A DNA stretch of 64,000 nt from JAWWPY01 sp033854735 (GCA_033854735.1 JAWWPY010000302.1:1-64000); one strand, 5' to 3'. Counted from the first letter of the stretch, positions 43,293 through 51,358 are shown. Notes: generated by a model not told the origin, from the letters alone. Made by a program: numbers and translations.

Positions 43293-44099
43293 ATGCCCCG
43301 TCACCCCGAGCGCCACCTCGAGCGCCTGGCCCAGCCGGAGGCGGCCCGGCTGCTCTCCGCGAGCGGCGTCGCCGTGGTGGCTACCGGCAGCGTCGAGCAG
43401 CACGGCGGGCACCTGCCGCTCGGCACGGACGCGTTCGCCGCGCTTTCCATCGCCGAGCGCGTCGCCGACCGCCTGGATACCGCGGTCATCCAACTCGGCC
43501 CGGTGGGCGTCGCCCATTACCATCTGCCGTGGCCGGGGACGCTCTCGCTGAGTCCCAGCACGCTCGCCGCGGTCCTGGTCGACATCTGCGGTGGCCTGCG
43601 CAGCGCAGGCGCGCACCGGATCCTGGTGGTGAACTGGCATGAGGGCAACTCGCCCACCCTCCGGCTGGGCGCAGACGAGGCCCAGCGCCGGCACGGGGTC
43701 CAGGTGGTGATCGCCGAATCGCACGTGATCACCCACACGCTCTACCCGGAGGAGATGGAATTCACCCACGCCGGGTCGATGGAGACCGCGGCCGTGCTCG
43801 CGTACGACCCGTCGCTGGTGCACCTGGACCAGGCCACGCCGCCCAGCGAGCGCGCCGCGGGCGAGGCCGCACACGGGCTGTTCCGCCGGCCCGATGTCTA
43901 TCCGGTCCTGCGTGACTTCCACCAGATCGCCGCCACCGGCTGGTACGGGCGGCCCGAGCTGGCGGAGACCGGCCGGGCCGAGGAGATCGCCGAGGCCGTG
44001 GCCGATCATGCGGTCCGCCGCGCCCGGCAGATCTGGGCCGCACTGAGCGAGAACGACAGCCCGCCCGCCCGGCTGACCGAGAGCGGAGTGGCCCAGTGA
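43293..44099 (+). CDS. Creatininase-family hydrolase
   Basis: 268 residues. VVATGSVEQHGGHLPLGTDA supplies the conserved E/H/D metal ligands, VVNWHEGNSPTLRLGADE stands at the usual NGHGGN position, and HAGSMETAAVLAYDP carries the late glutamate. Family members hydrolyse cyclic amides (creatinine), formamides, or act on keto-inositols and peptide ends (MftE). The NWHEGN variant separates it from canonical creatininase. It follows the ThDP gene by 3 bp and overlaps the dehydrogenase by 4 bp. It probably opens a ring or cleaves an amide of the transported compound. Confidence 0.85.
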   Translation: MPRHPERHLERLAQPEAARLLSASGVAVVATGSVEQHGGHLPLGTDAFAALSIAERVADRLDTAVIQLGPVGVAHYHLPWPGTLSLSPSTLAAVLVDICGGLRSAGAHRILVVNWHEGNSPTLRLGADEAQRRHGVQVVIAESHVITHTLYPEEMEFTHAGSMETAAVLAYDPSLVHLDQATPPSERAAGEAAHGLFRRPDVYPVLRDFHQIAATGWYGRPELAETGRAEEIAEAVADHAVRRARQIWAALSENDSPPARLTESGVAQ

Positions 44100-45163
44100 C
44101 ACAGCCCCAGATTCCCGCCCAGATGCAGGCGGCCGTGCTGCGCGACTTCGGCCAGCTCACGCTCGAGTCCGTGCCGGTACCGGAACCGGGACCCGGGGAG
44201 GTGCTGGTCCGGGTCCGGGCCTGCGGCCTGTGCGGCACCGACCTGAAGATCGTCAGTGGCGGTTTCCGCGGCACCTGGCCTCCCGCTCTGCCCTTCATCA
44301 TCGGCCACGAGTGGTCCGGCGAGGTCGCCGCCAGTGGCCCGGATACCGAGCGCAGCGGCCTCGCGCCGGGGGACCGGGTGGTGGCGGAGAACCACACCGG
44401 ATGCGGCGCCTGCCCGATGTGCCGGGCCGGCCGCTACAACCTGTGTGAGCGGGTGCGCGAACCGGGGTTCAAGCTGTACGGGCACACCGCGCCCGGCGCC
44501 CTCGCCGAGTACGCTGTGCGGCCCGCGGTCGCCCTGCACAAGGTCCCCTCGCACGTCACCGACGTGGCCGCGGCACTGGTCAACCAGGGCGCGCTCACCG
44601 TGCACGCCGCCCGCCGGGCCCGGCTCGGCCCAGGAGACAGCGTCGCGGTGTTCGGGCCGGGGCTGCTGGGGCTGCTCATGCTGCAGGTCGCACGGGCCGC
44701 GGGGGCCGCCGTGGTCATCATGGTCGGCCGGGGCAAGCGGCTGGCGGTGGCCCGGGAACTCGGCAGCACCGGCATCGTCGACTACGAGGAGACCGACCCC
44801 GTCGCCGGGGTCCGCGCCGCCACCGGCGGCCGCGGGGCGGACTGCGTGTTCGACTGCTCAGGCAACACCTCAGTCATCCCGCAGGCGCTCCGCTCGGTGC
44901 GGCGCGGCGGTTCCGTGGCCCTCCTCGGCCTGGCCGGCGGGGCCACGGCGGAACTTCCCGTCGATCTTGTGACCCTCGACGAGCTGAATGTTCTCGGGGT
45001 ACGGTCGAGTCCTAATGCCTATCCGGCCATGATCGCCCTACTAGCCTCGGGCGCGATCCGCACCGAGCCCCTCACCACAGACCTCTACCCTCTGGCCGAG
45101 GTGGCCGCGGCGTTCGACGCGCTCGCGCGGCGCGAGGCCATCCGCCCGATCATCACGATGTAG
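44096..45163 (+). CDS. Zinc-dependent alcohol dehydrogenase (MDR family)
   Basis: 355 residues from a GTG that overlaps the previous stop. GroES-like domain with catalytic-zinc ligands in RACGLCGTDLKIV and IGHEWSGEV, structural-zinc cysteines in GCGACPMCRAGRYNLC, and Rossmann part VAVFGPGLLGLLMLQVARAAG. It resembles sorbitol, threonine and galactitol-type dehydrogenases, which oxidise polyols or hydroxy acids with NAD(P). It is within the overlapping catabolic set; substrate not determined. Confidence 0.9.
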   Translation: MTQPQIPAQMQAAVLRDFGQLTLESVPVPEPGPGEVLVRVRACGLCGTDLKIVSGGFRGTWPPALPFIIGHEWSGEVAASGPDTERSGLAPGDRVVAENHTGCGACPMCRAGRYNLCERVREPGFKLYGHTAPGALAEYAVRPAVALHKVPSHVTDVAAALVNQGALTVHAARRARLGPGDSVAVFGPGLLGLLMLQVARAAGAAVVIMVGRGKRLAVARELGSTGIVDYEETDPVAGVRAATGGRGADCVFDCSGNTSVIPQALRSVRRGGSVALLGLAGGATAELPVDLVTLDELNVLGVRSSPNAYPAMIALLASGAIRTEPLTTDLYPLAEVAAAFDALARREAIRPIITM

Positions 45164-45206
45164 CCCGCCGCCCCGCGCAGCACAACCGGCGCGGTCAGGA
45201 GACCTT

Positions 45207-45959
45207 ATGCCAGTTGTCCGCACCGCCCCGACGCTGCCGGCCCGGCGGGCGGCAGGCTGGATCGAATGGGACTGGGCCGGCCCGGATACCTTCGGCGCGC
45301 CCGTCCCGATGACGGCCCGCAGGATGGTCCTCGACCCGGGCGCGGGCGGGCCTGAGATCCCGCTGGGGTCGCGGGAGGCCATGGTGTACGTGGCGGCGGG
45401 ATCAGGGACGGCCGAGGCGGCCGGTGAGGTGTTCACGCTGAGCCACGAAACCGTGCTGTGGCTGGCCGGCCGGAGCGCCGTCACGCTGCGGGCCGGCGAG
45501 GCCGGGCTGGATGCCCTGATCGCTGAGTCCACCGGCCCGGACGCGCCCAGCCGCCCCGCCCTGGCGAAGGTGCTCGCGGCCGCGGAGCTTCCGCATCTGG
45601 TCTCCACCCGGGACACCCGCGACCGGCTCGACCTGGTGACCGACGACGTGCCGGTCGGCGCGCGGCGGATCCGGGCTGACCGGATCATTTACCACCCCGG
45701 CGACACCGCCGCCGCCCACTATCACACCGACTGTCACCACGTGTTCTGCGTGCTGGGCGGATCAGGGCTGCTGCGCACCGGCGAGCAGGCGGCGCGGCTG
45801 GACGCAGGGATGAGTGCCCTGGTGGGCCCGGGTGAGGTCCACTGGTTCGAGAACGACACCAGCGCGGATTTCTCATTCGTGGAGTTCTGGGCACCTCCGC
45901 CGACCGAGACGGTCTGGACGGTGGCGGGGGACCGCTGTACCTGGTCCCCGGCTCACTGA
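45207..45959 (+). CDS. Bicupin protein
   Basis: 250 residues made of two cupin barrels. The second is clear: YHPGDTAAAHYHTDCHHVFC provides metal-binding histidines, and VGPGEVHWFENDTS the second cupin motif. The first (VLDPGAGGPEIPLGSREAMV to LAGRSAVTLRAG) has poor metal ligands. Bicupins in catabolic clusters act as isomerases, dioxygenases or lyases. Preceded by a good AGGAG site; 43 bp after the dehydrogenase. Confidence 0.78.
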   Translation: MPVVRTAPTLPARRAAGWIEWDWAGPDTFGAPVPMTARRMVLDPGAGGPEIPLGSREAMVYVAAGSGTAEAAGEVFTLSHETVLWLAGRSAVTLRAGEAGLDALIAESTGPDAPSRPALAKVLAAAELPHLVSTRDTRDRLDLVTDDVPVGARRIRADRIIYHPGDTAAAHYHTDCHHVFCVLGGSGLLRTGEQAARLDAGMSALVGPGEVHWFENDTSADFSFVEFWAPPPTETVWTVAGDRCTWSPAH

Positions 45960-46029
45960 TCCGGGCAGTGCTCTGGCCGCACGGGAGCCGGCCTGACCGG
46001 CGGCGGAACCCTTGACGCGGAGGACATCC

Positions 46030-47043
46030 ATGGACTACATGAAGGCGGAAGCCAAGCAGGCGGCCCGCGAGCAGGTCAGTGGCCTCTGGGCGGCGGTGAC
46101 CACGCCGTTCGATGCCACCGGTGCGGTGGACTACGACGCACTCCAGCGTGATCTCGACCGGCTCACCGGCGACCTGCAAGTGGACGGGGTCTTCTGTACC
46201 GGCGTGATGAGCGAGTTCTGGTCCCTGACCGGCACTGAGCGGCGGCGCCTGGTCGAGGTCATCGTGGACGAGACCCGGGGGAAATGCCCGGTGCTGGCCC
46301 ACACCGGCCACCACTCGGCGGGGCAGGCCATCGAGTTGACCAAGCACGCCCAGAAGGTGGGCGCGGACTTCGTCGCGCTGATCAATCCCTACTACCCGTC
46401 AGCCTCGGACGAGGGCCTGTTCCGGTGGTATGAGCAGGTGTGCCGGAACGTGGACATCGGGGTGTGGCTGTTCGACACCGCCTATTCCGGCGTGTCGCTC
46501 TCCCTGGACCTCATCGAGCGCCTGGCGGACCTTGAGAACGTGTGCGGGATCAAGGTCGGCCGGGACCACGCCACGTACCTGGAGGTACTGCGCCGGGTGG
46601 GGGACAAGATCCTCGTCTGCGAGCCGAACGAGGGAACCTGGCTGGAGAACATGCGCGACCACGGCCAGCGCGCCTTCATGTCATCGGCGGCGCCTTACCT
46701 GTATCAGACACCGGGCCGGCGGCCGATGCGCGAGTACACGGGGCTGGCGCTCGGCGGCGATTTCGCCGGGGCCGCGAAGCTCGCCGCCACGCTTGACCCG
46801 ATGCGGGCCGTGGCGGCCAGGTGGCTGCACGGCAAGGCACGGCTGGCGGACTCACTCGCCTCCATCAAGGCCTGGGCCGGCCTGGTCGGCATGTCAGGCG
46901 GCCCGGTCCGGGCGCCGCTCATCTCGCACACCCCGGCCGAGCAGGCGGACCTGGCCGCCGACCTGGCCGCCGTCGGCCTGCTGGATACCGACGCCTTACC
47001 GGTACGGGCCGGCCTGAACGGTCACGGGCTGGCCAGCCGCTAA
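46030..47043 (+). CDS. DHDPS/N-acetylneuraminate-lyase family aldolase
   Basis: 337 residues, TIM barrel. LWAAVTTPFDATGAVDYDAL is the family start, ALINPYYPS carries the conserved tyrosine pair, and CGIKVGRDH the Schiff-base lysine. The usual GTTGE motif reads GVMSEF, so the alpha-keto-acid pocket is altered. The family joins or splits pyruvate and an aldehyde, or dehydrates sugar acids. ATG 46030 follows GGAGG by 6 nt. Its stop overlaps that of the convergent FAD oxidoreductase by 4 bp. It ends the right-going set and would deliver central metabolites. Confidence 0.88.
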   Translation: MDYMKAEAKQAAREQVSGLWAAVTTPFDATGAVDYDALQRDLDRLTGDLQVDGVFCTGVMSEFWSLTGTERRRLVEVIVDETRGKCPVLAHTGHHSAGQAIELTKHAQKVGADFVALINPYYPSASDEGLFRWYEQVCRNVDIGVWLFDTAYSGVSLSLDLIERLADLENVCGIKVGRDHATYLEVLRRVGDKILVCEPNEGTWLENMRDHGQRAFMSSAAPYLYQTPGRRPMREYTGLALGGDFAGAAKLAATLDPMRAVAARWLHGKARLADSLASIKAWAGLVGMSGGPVRAPLISHTPAEQADLAADLAAVGLLDTDALPVRAGLNGHGLASR

Positions 47044-48644
47044 CGGGCCATCTCCGGACGGCCCGGTGCGGTCATGACTTCCGCCGGGTCGTGGCCGAGA
47101 TCGTGCAGCAGCACGGTGGCCGCGTTACGCCCCGGTGCACCAGTAATGGATCCTCCCGGATGGGTGGTCCCGCCGGTCTGGTAGAGGCCGGGGATCGGCA
47201 TCCGGTGCGACGCCCAGCCCGGCACCGGCCGCAGCGGGCCACTGAACGCCGGCCCGCGGTTTCCGCCATGGAACGCACCATGGATCATGTGCGGGTTCAG
47301 CTGCTCGATGTCGGCGGGGGACTTGACCAGGTGGGCGAGGATCTTCTCGTCCGTGAATCCCGGCGCGAACCGGCGCAGGCACTCCAGCTGGCGCCGGGCG
47401 TGCTGCTCCTTCACGGTGTCCCAGTCGGGCATGCCATCCGGCAGCCGGTACACCTGCGGGCTCAGCACCTTCACCGTGTGCATCCCGGCCGGGGCGCGTC
47501 CGGGGTCAGCGAGCGTCGGCGTGGCCACCAGCAGCCACGGTGAGTCGGAAATGAACCGGCCGGCCCGCAGGTCCGCGCCGAGTGAGATCATGTCCTCCGG
47601 CCAGCCGGCGAATCCGGCCGATACGGCGGTGCGCGCGCCGTCGGCGGTCTCGAACTCCGGGGGAGCGGTCGTGGCGTAGTAGGTCGCGAACCCAGGCACC
47701 CCCACGTCGTAGGTGTCCACGCCGTAGTGGAATTCCGCAGGCCAGGCCTCCGCCGGCGCCATGTCCCGCAGGTGCTTGATGTGGATCGTCGAGACCACGG
47801 CCGTGCTCGCCAGGTACTGCTCCCCGTCGTCGGTCTCGACGCCGGCGCAGCGGCCGCCGGACAGCAGCAGCCTGGTCACCCGCCGGTCACAGAGCACGCG
47901 GCCGCCATGGTCGGCCAGGTAGCCGGTCAGCGCGCCGGTCAGCGCGGCTGAGCCGCCCACCGGGATGGACCAGCTGCGCTGCTGCCGGCCGAAAACCTGT
48001 GCGTACGGCAGTACGCCCGAGCCTGGCTCGTCCACCAGCTGGAAGACCTGGAACGACATCCAGAGCAGGAAGGCCTGAACGTGCCTGCTGGTGAACTCGT
48101 TGCGGACCACATCCACCGCGCTCATCTGACGCCGCCGGGCCCAGATCCGGCCTTTCGGATGGTCGGCGAGCATCTGGTCCAGCGAGGGGCCGAACCCCAC
48201 CGGCGTGAACTGCGAACGGCTGAATACCGTCTTAACCTCGTCGTACTCATCGAGCAGGCGCAGGTAGGCGGCCGCATCGGCCCGGGAAAAGCGCGCCACC
48301 TCGGCCGCGGTCCGCTCCCGGTCCAGCCACATGGTGAACTGCTCACCGTCCGGGAACGCCACGTGCTCCACCGGGTCTGGCTCGACATAGCGCAGCCCGT
48401 AGTCGGCCAGCAGGCCCAGCTCGTCATGCAGCAGCGCCGGGTTGACCCGGATCATGGTGTGGCCGGTGGCGCAGGTGTCGATGCCGAAGCCGGGCAGCAG
48501 CAGCTCCTCGGTGGCCGCGCCGCCGCCGGGAATGTGCCGCGCATCCAGGACCAGGCAGCGATATCCCGCCTTGGCCAGGTAGCAGGCGGTAAGCAGGCTG
48601 TTGTGCCCGGCCCCCGCCACCACGATGTCCGCGTTCTCGGCCAT
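47040..48644 (-). CDS. Phytoene-desaturase-like FAD oxidoreductase
   Basis: 534 residues. N-terminal FAD-binding motif DIVVAGAGHNSLLTACYLAKAG with RCLVLDARHIPGGG; VPVGGSAALTGALTGYLADHGG and TRLLLSGGRCAGVETDDGEQ are typical of CrtI/amine-oxidase-like proteins; the C-terminus TGGTTHPGGSITGAPGRNAA binds FAD. The GAGHN variant marks the uncharacterised branch often called NAD(P)/FAD-dependent oxidoreductase. The ATG at 48644 follows GGGAGG. No carotenoid gene is nearby; the operator 47 bp upstream ties it to the LacI regulon. Confidence 0.87.
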   Translation of the reverse strand: MAENADIVVAGAGHNSLLTACYLAKAGYRCLVLDARHIPGGGAATEELLLPGFGIDTCATGHTMIRVNPALLHDELGLLADYGLRYVEPDPVEHVAFPDGEQFTMWLDRERTAAEVARFSRADAAAYLRLLDEYDEVKTVFSRSQFTPVGFGPSLDQMLADHPKGRIWARRRQMSAVDVVRNEFTSRHVQAFLLWMSFQVFQLVDEPGSGVLPYAQVFGRQQRSWSIPVGGSAALTGALTGYLADHGGRVLCDRRVTRLLLSGGRCAGVETDDGEQYLASTAVVSTIHIKHLRDMAPAEAWPAEFHYGVDTYDVGVPGFATYYATTAPPEFETADGARTAVSAGFAGWPEDMISLGADLRAGRFISDSPWLLVATPTLADPGRAPAGMHTVKVLSPQVYRLPDGMPDWDTVKEQHARRQLECLRRFAPGFTDEKILAHLVKSPADIEQLNPHMIHGAFHGGNRGPAFSGPLRPVPGWASHRMPIPGLYQTGGTTHPGGSITGAPGRNAATVLLHDLGHDPAEVMTAPGRPEMAR

Positions 48645-48690
48645 GCCCAGCCTCCCTTGTGCATCTCCCCGCCCGCCCCAGCTCACGCTA

Positions 48691-48704
48691 TGCAAACCAT
48701 TGCA
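48691..48704. promoter_or_regulatory. LacI-type operator 2, before the FAD oxidoreductase
   Basis: TGCAAACCATTGCA has perfect TGCAA/TTGCA arms. On the minus strand AGCTGCAATGGTTTGCATA lines up with AGCTGCAAACGATTGTTA at operator 1. It lies 47 bp upstream of the FAD oxidoreductase start, so one LacI protein may control both converging arms. Confidence 0.6.
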
Positions 48705-48730
48705 GCTGGGACGCTCCGGGGCAAGTCGGA

Positions 48731-49222
48731 TCAGCTGGCGGGCTCGGCCCGGCTCGCCCCGGCCAGGGCCTGGAGGGCGGTCCCGGTGAGCTGGTGCACC
48801 TTCCAATCGTCCATCGTGGCCGCACCGACTGAGCCGTAGAAGCCGAGGGCGGGGGAGTTCCAGTCCAGCACGGCCCAGGTCAGCCGGGGGTAGTCCCGCT
48901 GCACGCAGATCCGGGCCAGTTCGGCCAGCAGCGCCCGGCCGTGCCCGCCGCCGCGCACGTCCGGCCGGACGTAGAGATCCTCCAGGTAGATCCCGTGCCT
49001 GCCTTCCCAGGTCGAGAAGTTGACGAACCAGAGCGCGAACCCGACCACCTCGCCCTCGTGCTCGGCCACGTGCGCGAACACGGCCGGCTGGTTCCCCATC
49101 AGCGACCGGCGCAGGTCGTCCTCGGTGGCGCTGACCTGATCGAGCGACCTCTCGTAGTCGGCCAGGTCACGGACGAGCCGGTAGATCGCGGGCACGTCGC
49201 CGGCCCGGGCCGGCCGGATCAC
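48731..49222 (-). CDS. GNAT family N-acetyltransferase
   Basis: 163 residues, complete GNAT fold. MIRPARAGDVPAIYRLVRDL begins it; YLEDLYVRPDVRGGGHGRALL is the acetyl-CoA-binding motif A, and LDWNSPALGFYGSVGA motif B. It resembles diamine (spermidine/spermine-type) acetyltransferases, but the substrate is not established. It overlaps the GntR gene by 4 bp. Confidence 0.87.
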   Translation of the reverse strand: MIRPARAGDVPAIYRLVRDLADYERSLDQVSATEDDLRRSLMGNQPAVFAHVAEHEGEVVGFALWFVNFSTWEGRHGIYLEDLYVRPDVRGGGHGRALLAELARICVQRDYPRLTWAVLDWNSPALGFYGSVGAATMDDWKVHQLTGTALQALAGASRAEPAS

Positions 49223-50103
49223 GCCAGCACCGCGCCGACCGCGAGACCGGCATCAGCCCGGGGCTCGTCATCGGCCCGGTGTTCGTCATCGGCCCGGGGC
49301 CCGCCGCCGACAGGGATCCGGTAGCGGAGCCGGAACCGGTCGGCCGGGATGACGACCTCGCCTGCCTCGACGATCCGCCGCCCAGCGCGGTGCGCTCGCG
49401 CGATGAGCAGCACCGGGGATCCGACCGGGATCTCCAGGGTGACAGCCTCGGCCGACAGCGAGGGCCGCACCGAAATGTCCTCCACCACCTGGTCCACGGA
49501 GACGCCGATGACCTTCATCCGCTCGATCACTCCCCGGCCCGCGAACGGGCCCTGCTCAGGGAGGGCGATCGGGGTCTGGGCGGTGAGTTCCACGGGCTCG
49601 TAGCTGGTGGCCATCTGCACCGGGGTGGCGTCCGCGCGGAGCAGGTACTTGGTCCGGATCACCTCGCCGTCGCCGCGCCTCAGGCCGAGCAGCCGGGCGA
49701 TGTGCGGTGGTGCGGCGGCGCGCTCGGACTGATGCTCCCAGGACAGGCGGGGTGAATGCGCCTCACCGTCCTCCGGTCCGCGGTCCGCAGGGCCGCCGCC
49801 TGCGGCCCGTTGCGGATCCTCAAGCCCGAACGGTGACCCGGGAAAGTGCAGCCGGTCATGCTCGAGGTGAGAGGCAGCGGGCACCCTCCGGACATACGAG
49901 CCCGAGCCGGCCCTCGCCTCGATGAGCCCCTCGGTCGCCAGGACCTGCAGGGCGTGCTTGGCCGCGGTCTCCCCGACGCCGTACCGGGCGATGATCCCGT
50001 TCCTTGACGGCACCCTGGCGCCGGGCGCGAGGACGCCCCCGCGGATCTGCTCCCGCAGGTCCTCGAGAACACGCAGGTAAACGGGATCGGTAGAGGCAGC
50101 CAT
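49219..50103 (-). CDS. GntR family regulator with UTRA-type ligand domain
   Basis: 294 residues. The N-terminal winged helix (VYLRVLEDLREQIRGGVLAP, VPSRNGIIARYGVGETAAKH) precedes a UTRA-like domain (VIRTKYLLRADATPVQMATS, VSVDQVVEDISVRPSLSAEA, PVLLIARAHRAG). Such HutC/GntR proteins sense small acids or sugars. AGGAGGA stands before the ATG. A hairpin 19 nt upstream and a TGGNCA/TGNCCA palindrome about 100 bp upstream may be its own control sites. It heads a minus-strand group with the acetyltransferase and FAD enzyme. Confidence 0.87.
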   Translation of the reverse strand: MAASTDPVYLRVLEDLREQIRGGVLAPGARVPSRNGIIARYGVGETAAKHALQVLATEGLIEARAGSGSYVRRVPAASHLEHDRLHFPGSPFGLEDPQRAAGGGPADRGPEDGEAHSPRLSWEHQSERAAAPPHIARLLGLRRGDGEVIRTKYLLRADATPVQMATSYEPVELTAQTPIALPEQGPFAGRGVIERMKVIGVSVDQVVEDISVRPSLSAEAVTLEIPVGSPVLLIARAHRAGRRIVEAGEVVIPADRFRLRYRIPVGGGPRADDEHRADDEPRADAGLAVGAVLA

Positions 50104-50121
50104 GGCGCTCGATCCTCCTGA

Positions 50122-50145
50122 CGTGACGCCGCGACGGCAGTCACG
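50122..50145. promoter_or_regulatory. Inverted repeat CGTGAC/GTCACG upstream of the GntR gene
   Basis: CGTGAC (50122-50127) pairs with GTCACG (50140-50145), and inside it GCCG pairs with CGGC, leaving one bulged A. The ten-pair stem lies 19 nt before the start codon. It may be an autoregulatory operator or a hairpin in the leader. Confidence 0.4.
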
Positions 50146-50200
50146 AGTCCAGCAGGCCAGTCGCCATTGTTGCCGAACCGCCCGGCAAGCTGTCTCCTAA

Positions 50201-50217
50201 TGGACATGTTGTGACCA
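50201..50217. promoter_or_regulatory. Imperfect palindrome, candidate GntR-type site
   Basis: TGGACATGTTGTGACCA pairs TGGNCA with TGNCCA around a central spacer. It lies about 100 bp upstream of the GntR start. It is assigned only by symmetry and place. The rest of 50218-50312 holds nothing that I recognise. Confidence 0.3.
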
Positions 50218-50312
50218 TAGCTTTGCCCGGTGTGACGGGGGAGTTACTGTAGTAGGTCGTTGAGGTACGGTATGAGGTTTTTGACCGTGGACGTGTCCAG
50301 CCCGCCCGTGCC

Positions 50313-50972
50313 TTACTTCTTCATGGCGAAGATGAGGCCGTCCCCGATCGAGAGCATCGCGAGTTCCACCCGGTCGTCGGCCAGCACATGGGTGTTGAAA
50401 TCCCTGATCGCGCGGGCATCGGCGTCGTCCGGGGCGGGGTCGAAGATCCTGGCGTGCAAGAGGGTGTTGTCCACCAGGATGACCCCGCCGCTTCGGATGC
50501 GCGGGACGAGCTCGTCCCAGTAGCCGGCATAGCCGGTCTTGTCCGCGTCGATGAACGCGAGGTCGAATGCCGCCTGGGGCGGCAGGGTGCGCAGCGTGTC
50601 CAGCGCCGGGCCGAGCCGCAGTTCGATTCGGTCGGCGAGGCCGGCCTTCTCCCAGTAGGCCGCCGCCAGCGCGGTCCAGTCCGCGTTGATATCGCAGCAG
50701 ATCAGCCGCCCTCCCTCGGCCAGGCCGCGGGCCAGGCAGATCGAGGAATACCCGGTGAAGGTGCCAACCTCAATCGCCTGGCGCGCGCCGATCAGACGGC
50801 TCAGCAGGGTCATGAACGTGCCTTGCTCCGGGCCGATCTGCAGGATCACGCGGTCGGGGAAACGCCGCGCCGTCTCCTCGGTCAGGTCCCGCAGCAGTGT
50901 GTCCGGTGGGCTGCTGTGCGCGACGACGTACTCATGGATTCGGGGGCTGACATGCTCGGTTCCAGAGGCCAC
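50313..50972 (-). CDS. Class I SAM-dependent O-methyltransferase (COMT/CCoAOMT type)
   Basis: 219 residues. IEVGTFTGYSSICLARGL is the SAM-binding motif I; CDINADWTALAAAYW, DLAFIDADKTGYAGYWDEL and ILVDNTLLHARIFD give the metal-binding aspartates and asparagine of caffeoyl-CoA/catechol O-methyltransferases. It probably methylates a catechol-like hydroxyl with Mg2+. The start is GTG 50970-50972, with TAGCCT 6 nt upstream on the minus strand and no Shine-Dalgarno, so it is probably leaderless. Confidence 0.9.
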   Translation of the reverse strand: MASGTEHVSPRIHEYVVAHSSPPDTLLRDLTEETARRFPDRVILQIGPEQGTFMTLLSRLIGARQAIEVGTFTGYSSICLARGLAEGGRLICCDINADWTALAAAYWEKAGLADRIELRLGPALDTLRTLPPQAAFDLAFIDADKTGYAGYWDELVPRIRSGGVILVDNTLLHARIFDPAPDDADARAIRDFNTHVLADDRVELAMLSIGDGLIFAMKK

Positions 50973-50978
50973 CTGTCG

Positions 50979-50984
50979 AGGCTA
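50979..50984 (-). promoter_or_regulatory. -10 element TAGCCT, leaderless promoter of the O-methyltransferase gene
   Basis: On the minus strand TAGCCT ends 6 nt before the GTG at 50972. The sequence between has no ribosome binding site. Confidence 0.45.
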
Positions 50985-51019
50985 CCCGCCGCCCCGGCCG
51001 CCGCCCGGCATCCACCCGT

Positions 51020-51104
51020 TGTGGACCTGGCTGTGGATGAACCGGTGGACAGGTACGTTGCGCGGGGGATAACGGCCGGTGCTTTGTGGATGACTTGTGG
51101 ATGA
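51020..51104. other. Cluster of DnaA-box-like 9-mers
   Basis: TGTGGATGA occurs three times in the same orientation, at 51032-51040, 51085-51093 and 51096-51104, with a related TGTGGACCT at 51020-51028. Their reverse complement TCATCCACA differs from the classic DnaA box TTATCCACA at one position. An A-rich run follows at 51105-51124. The 387-bp gap 50973-51359 has no gene; the rest of it holds GC-rich inverted sequence near 51190-51245 and a terminator at 51320. No dnaA or dnaN is nearby, so this is not recognised as oriC. Confidence 0.45.
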
Positions 51105-51319
51105 CCAAAAAATCTTGAAAATGCCGGCCGAAACCTGTTGCGCTGCACCGGGCCTGGGCAGTAAAAATGCTCTCACCACCGAAAACGATGGCCCACCCGG
51201 GGGAGACCCCGGAGGCGGAAGAACCGGGAAACCGGGTCCTCCTGCCGGGAAATCTGCGACCGGTGATAGGCCGGACAGCGTGCGGCGCCGAGCAATCGGC
51301 GGCCAGTGCTGCGAGACCA

Positions 51320-51358
51320 CGTAAGGCCCCTCGATCTCATACATCGAGGGGCCTTACG
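51320..51358. terminator. Hairpin terminator after the minus-strand methyltransferase
   Basis: CGTAAGGCCCCTCGAT (51320-51335) and ATCGAGGGGCCTTACG (51343-51358) are exact complements with a 7-nt loop. It begins 2 bp beyond the methyltransferase stop at 51360 in the direction of transcription. No T-tract. Confidence 0.75.

Noticed and set aside
47040..48644. Carotenoid desaturase (crtI)
   Set aside because: No crtB, crtE or other carotenoid gene is near; the GAGHN motif and the LacI-type operator point to a different oxidoreductase role.
51097..51324. Small plus-strand open frame of 75 codons
   Set aside because: Gly/Pro-rich composition without a ribosome binding site, and it runs into a terminator stem; no resemblance to known proteins.
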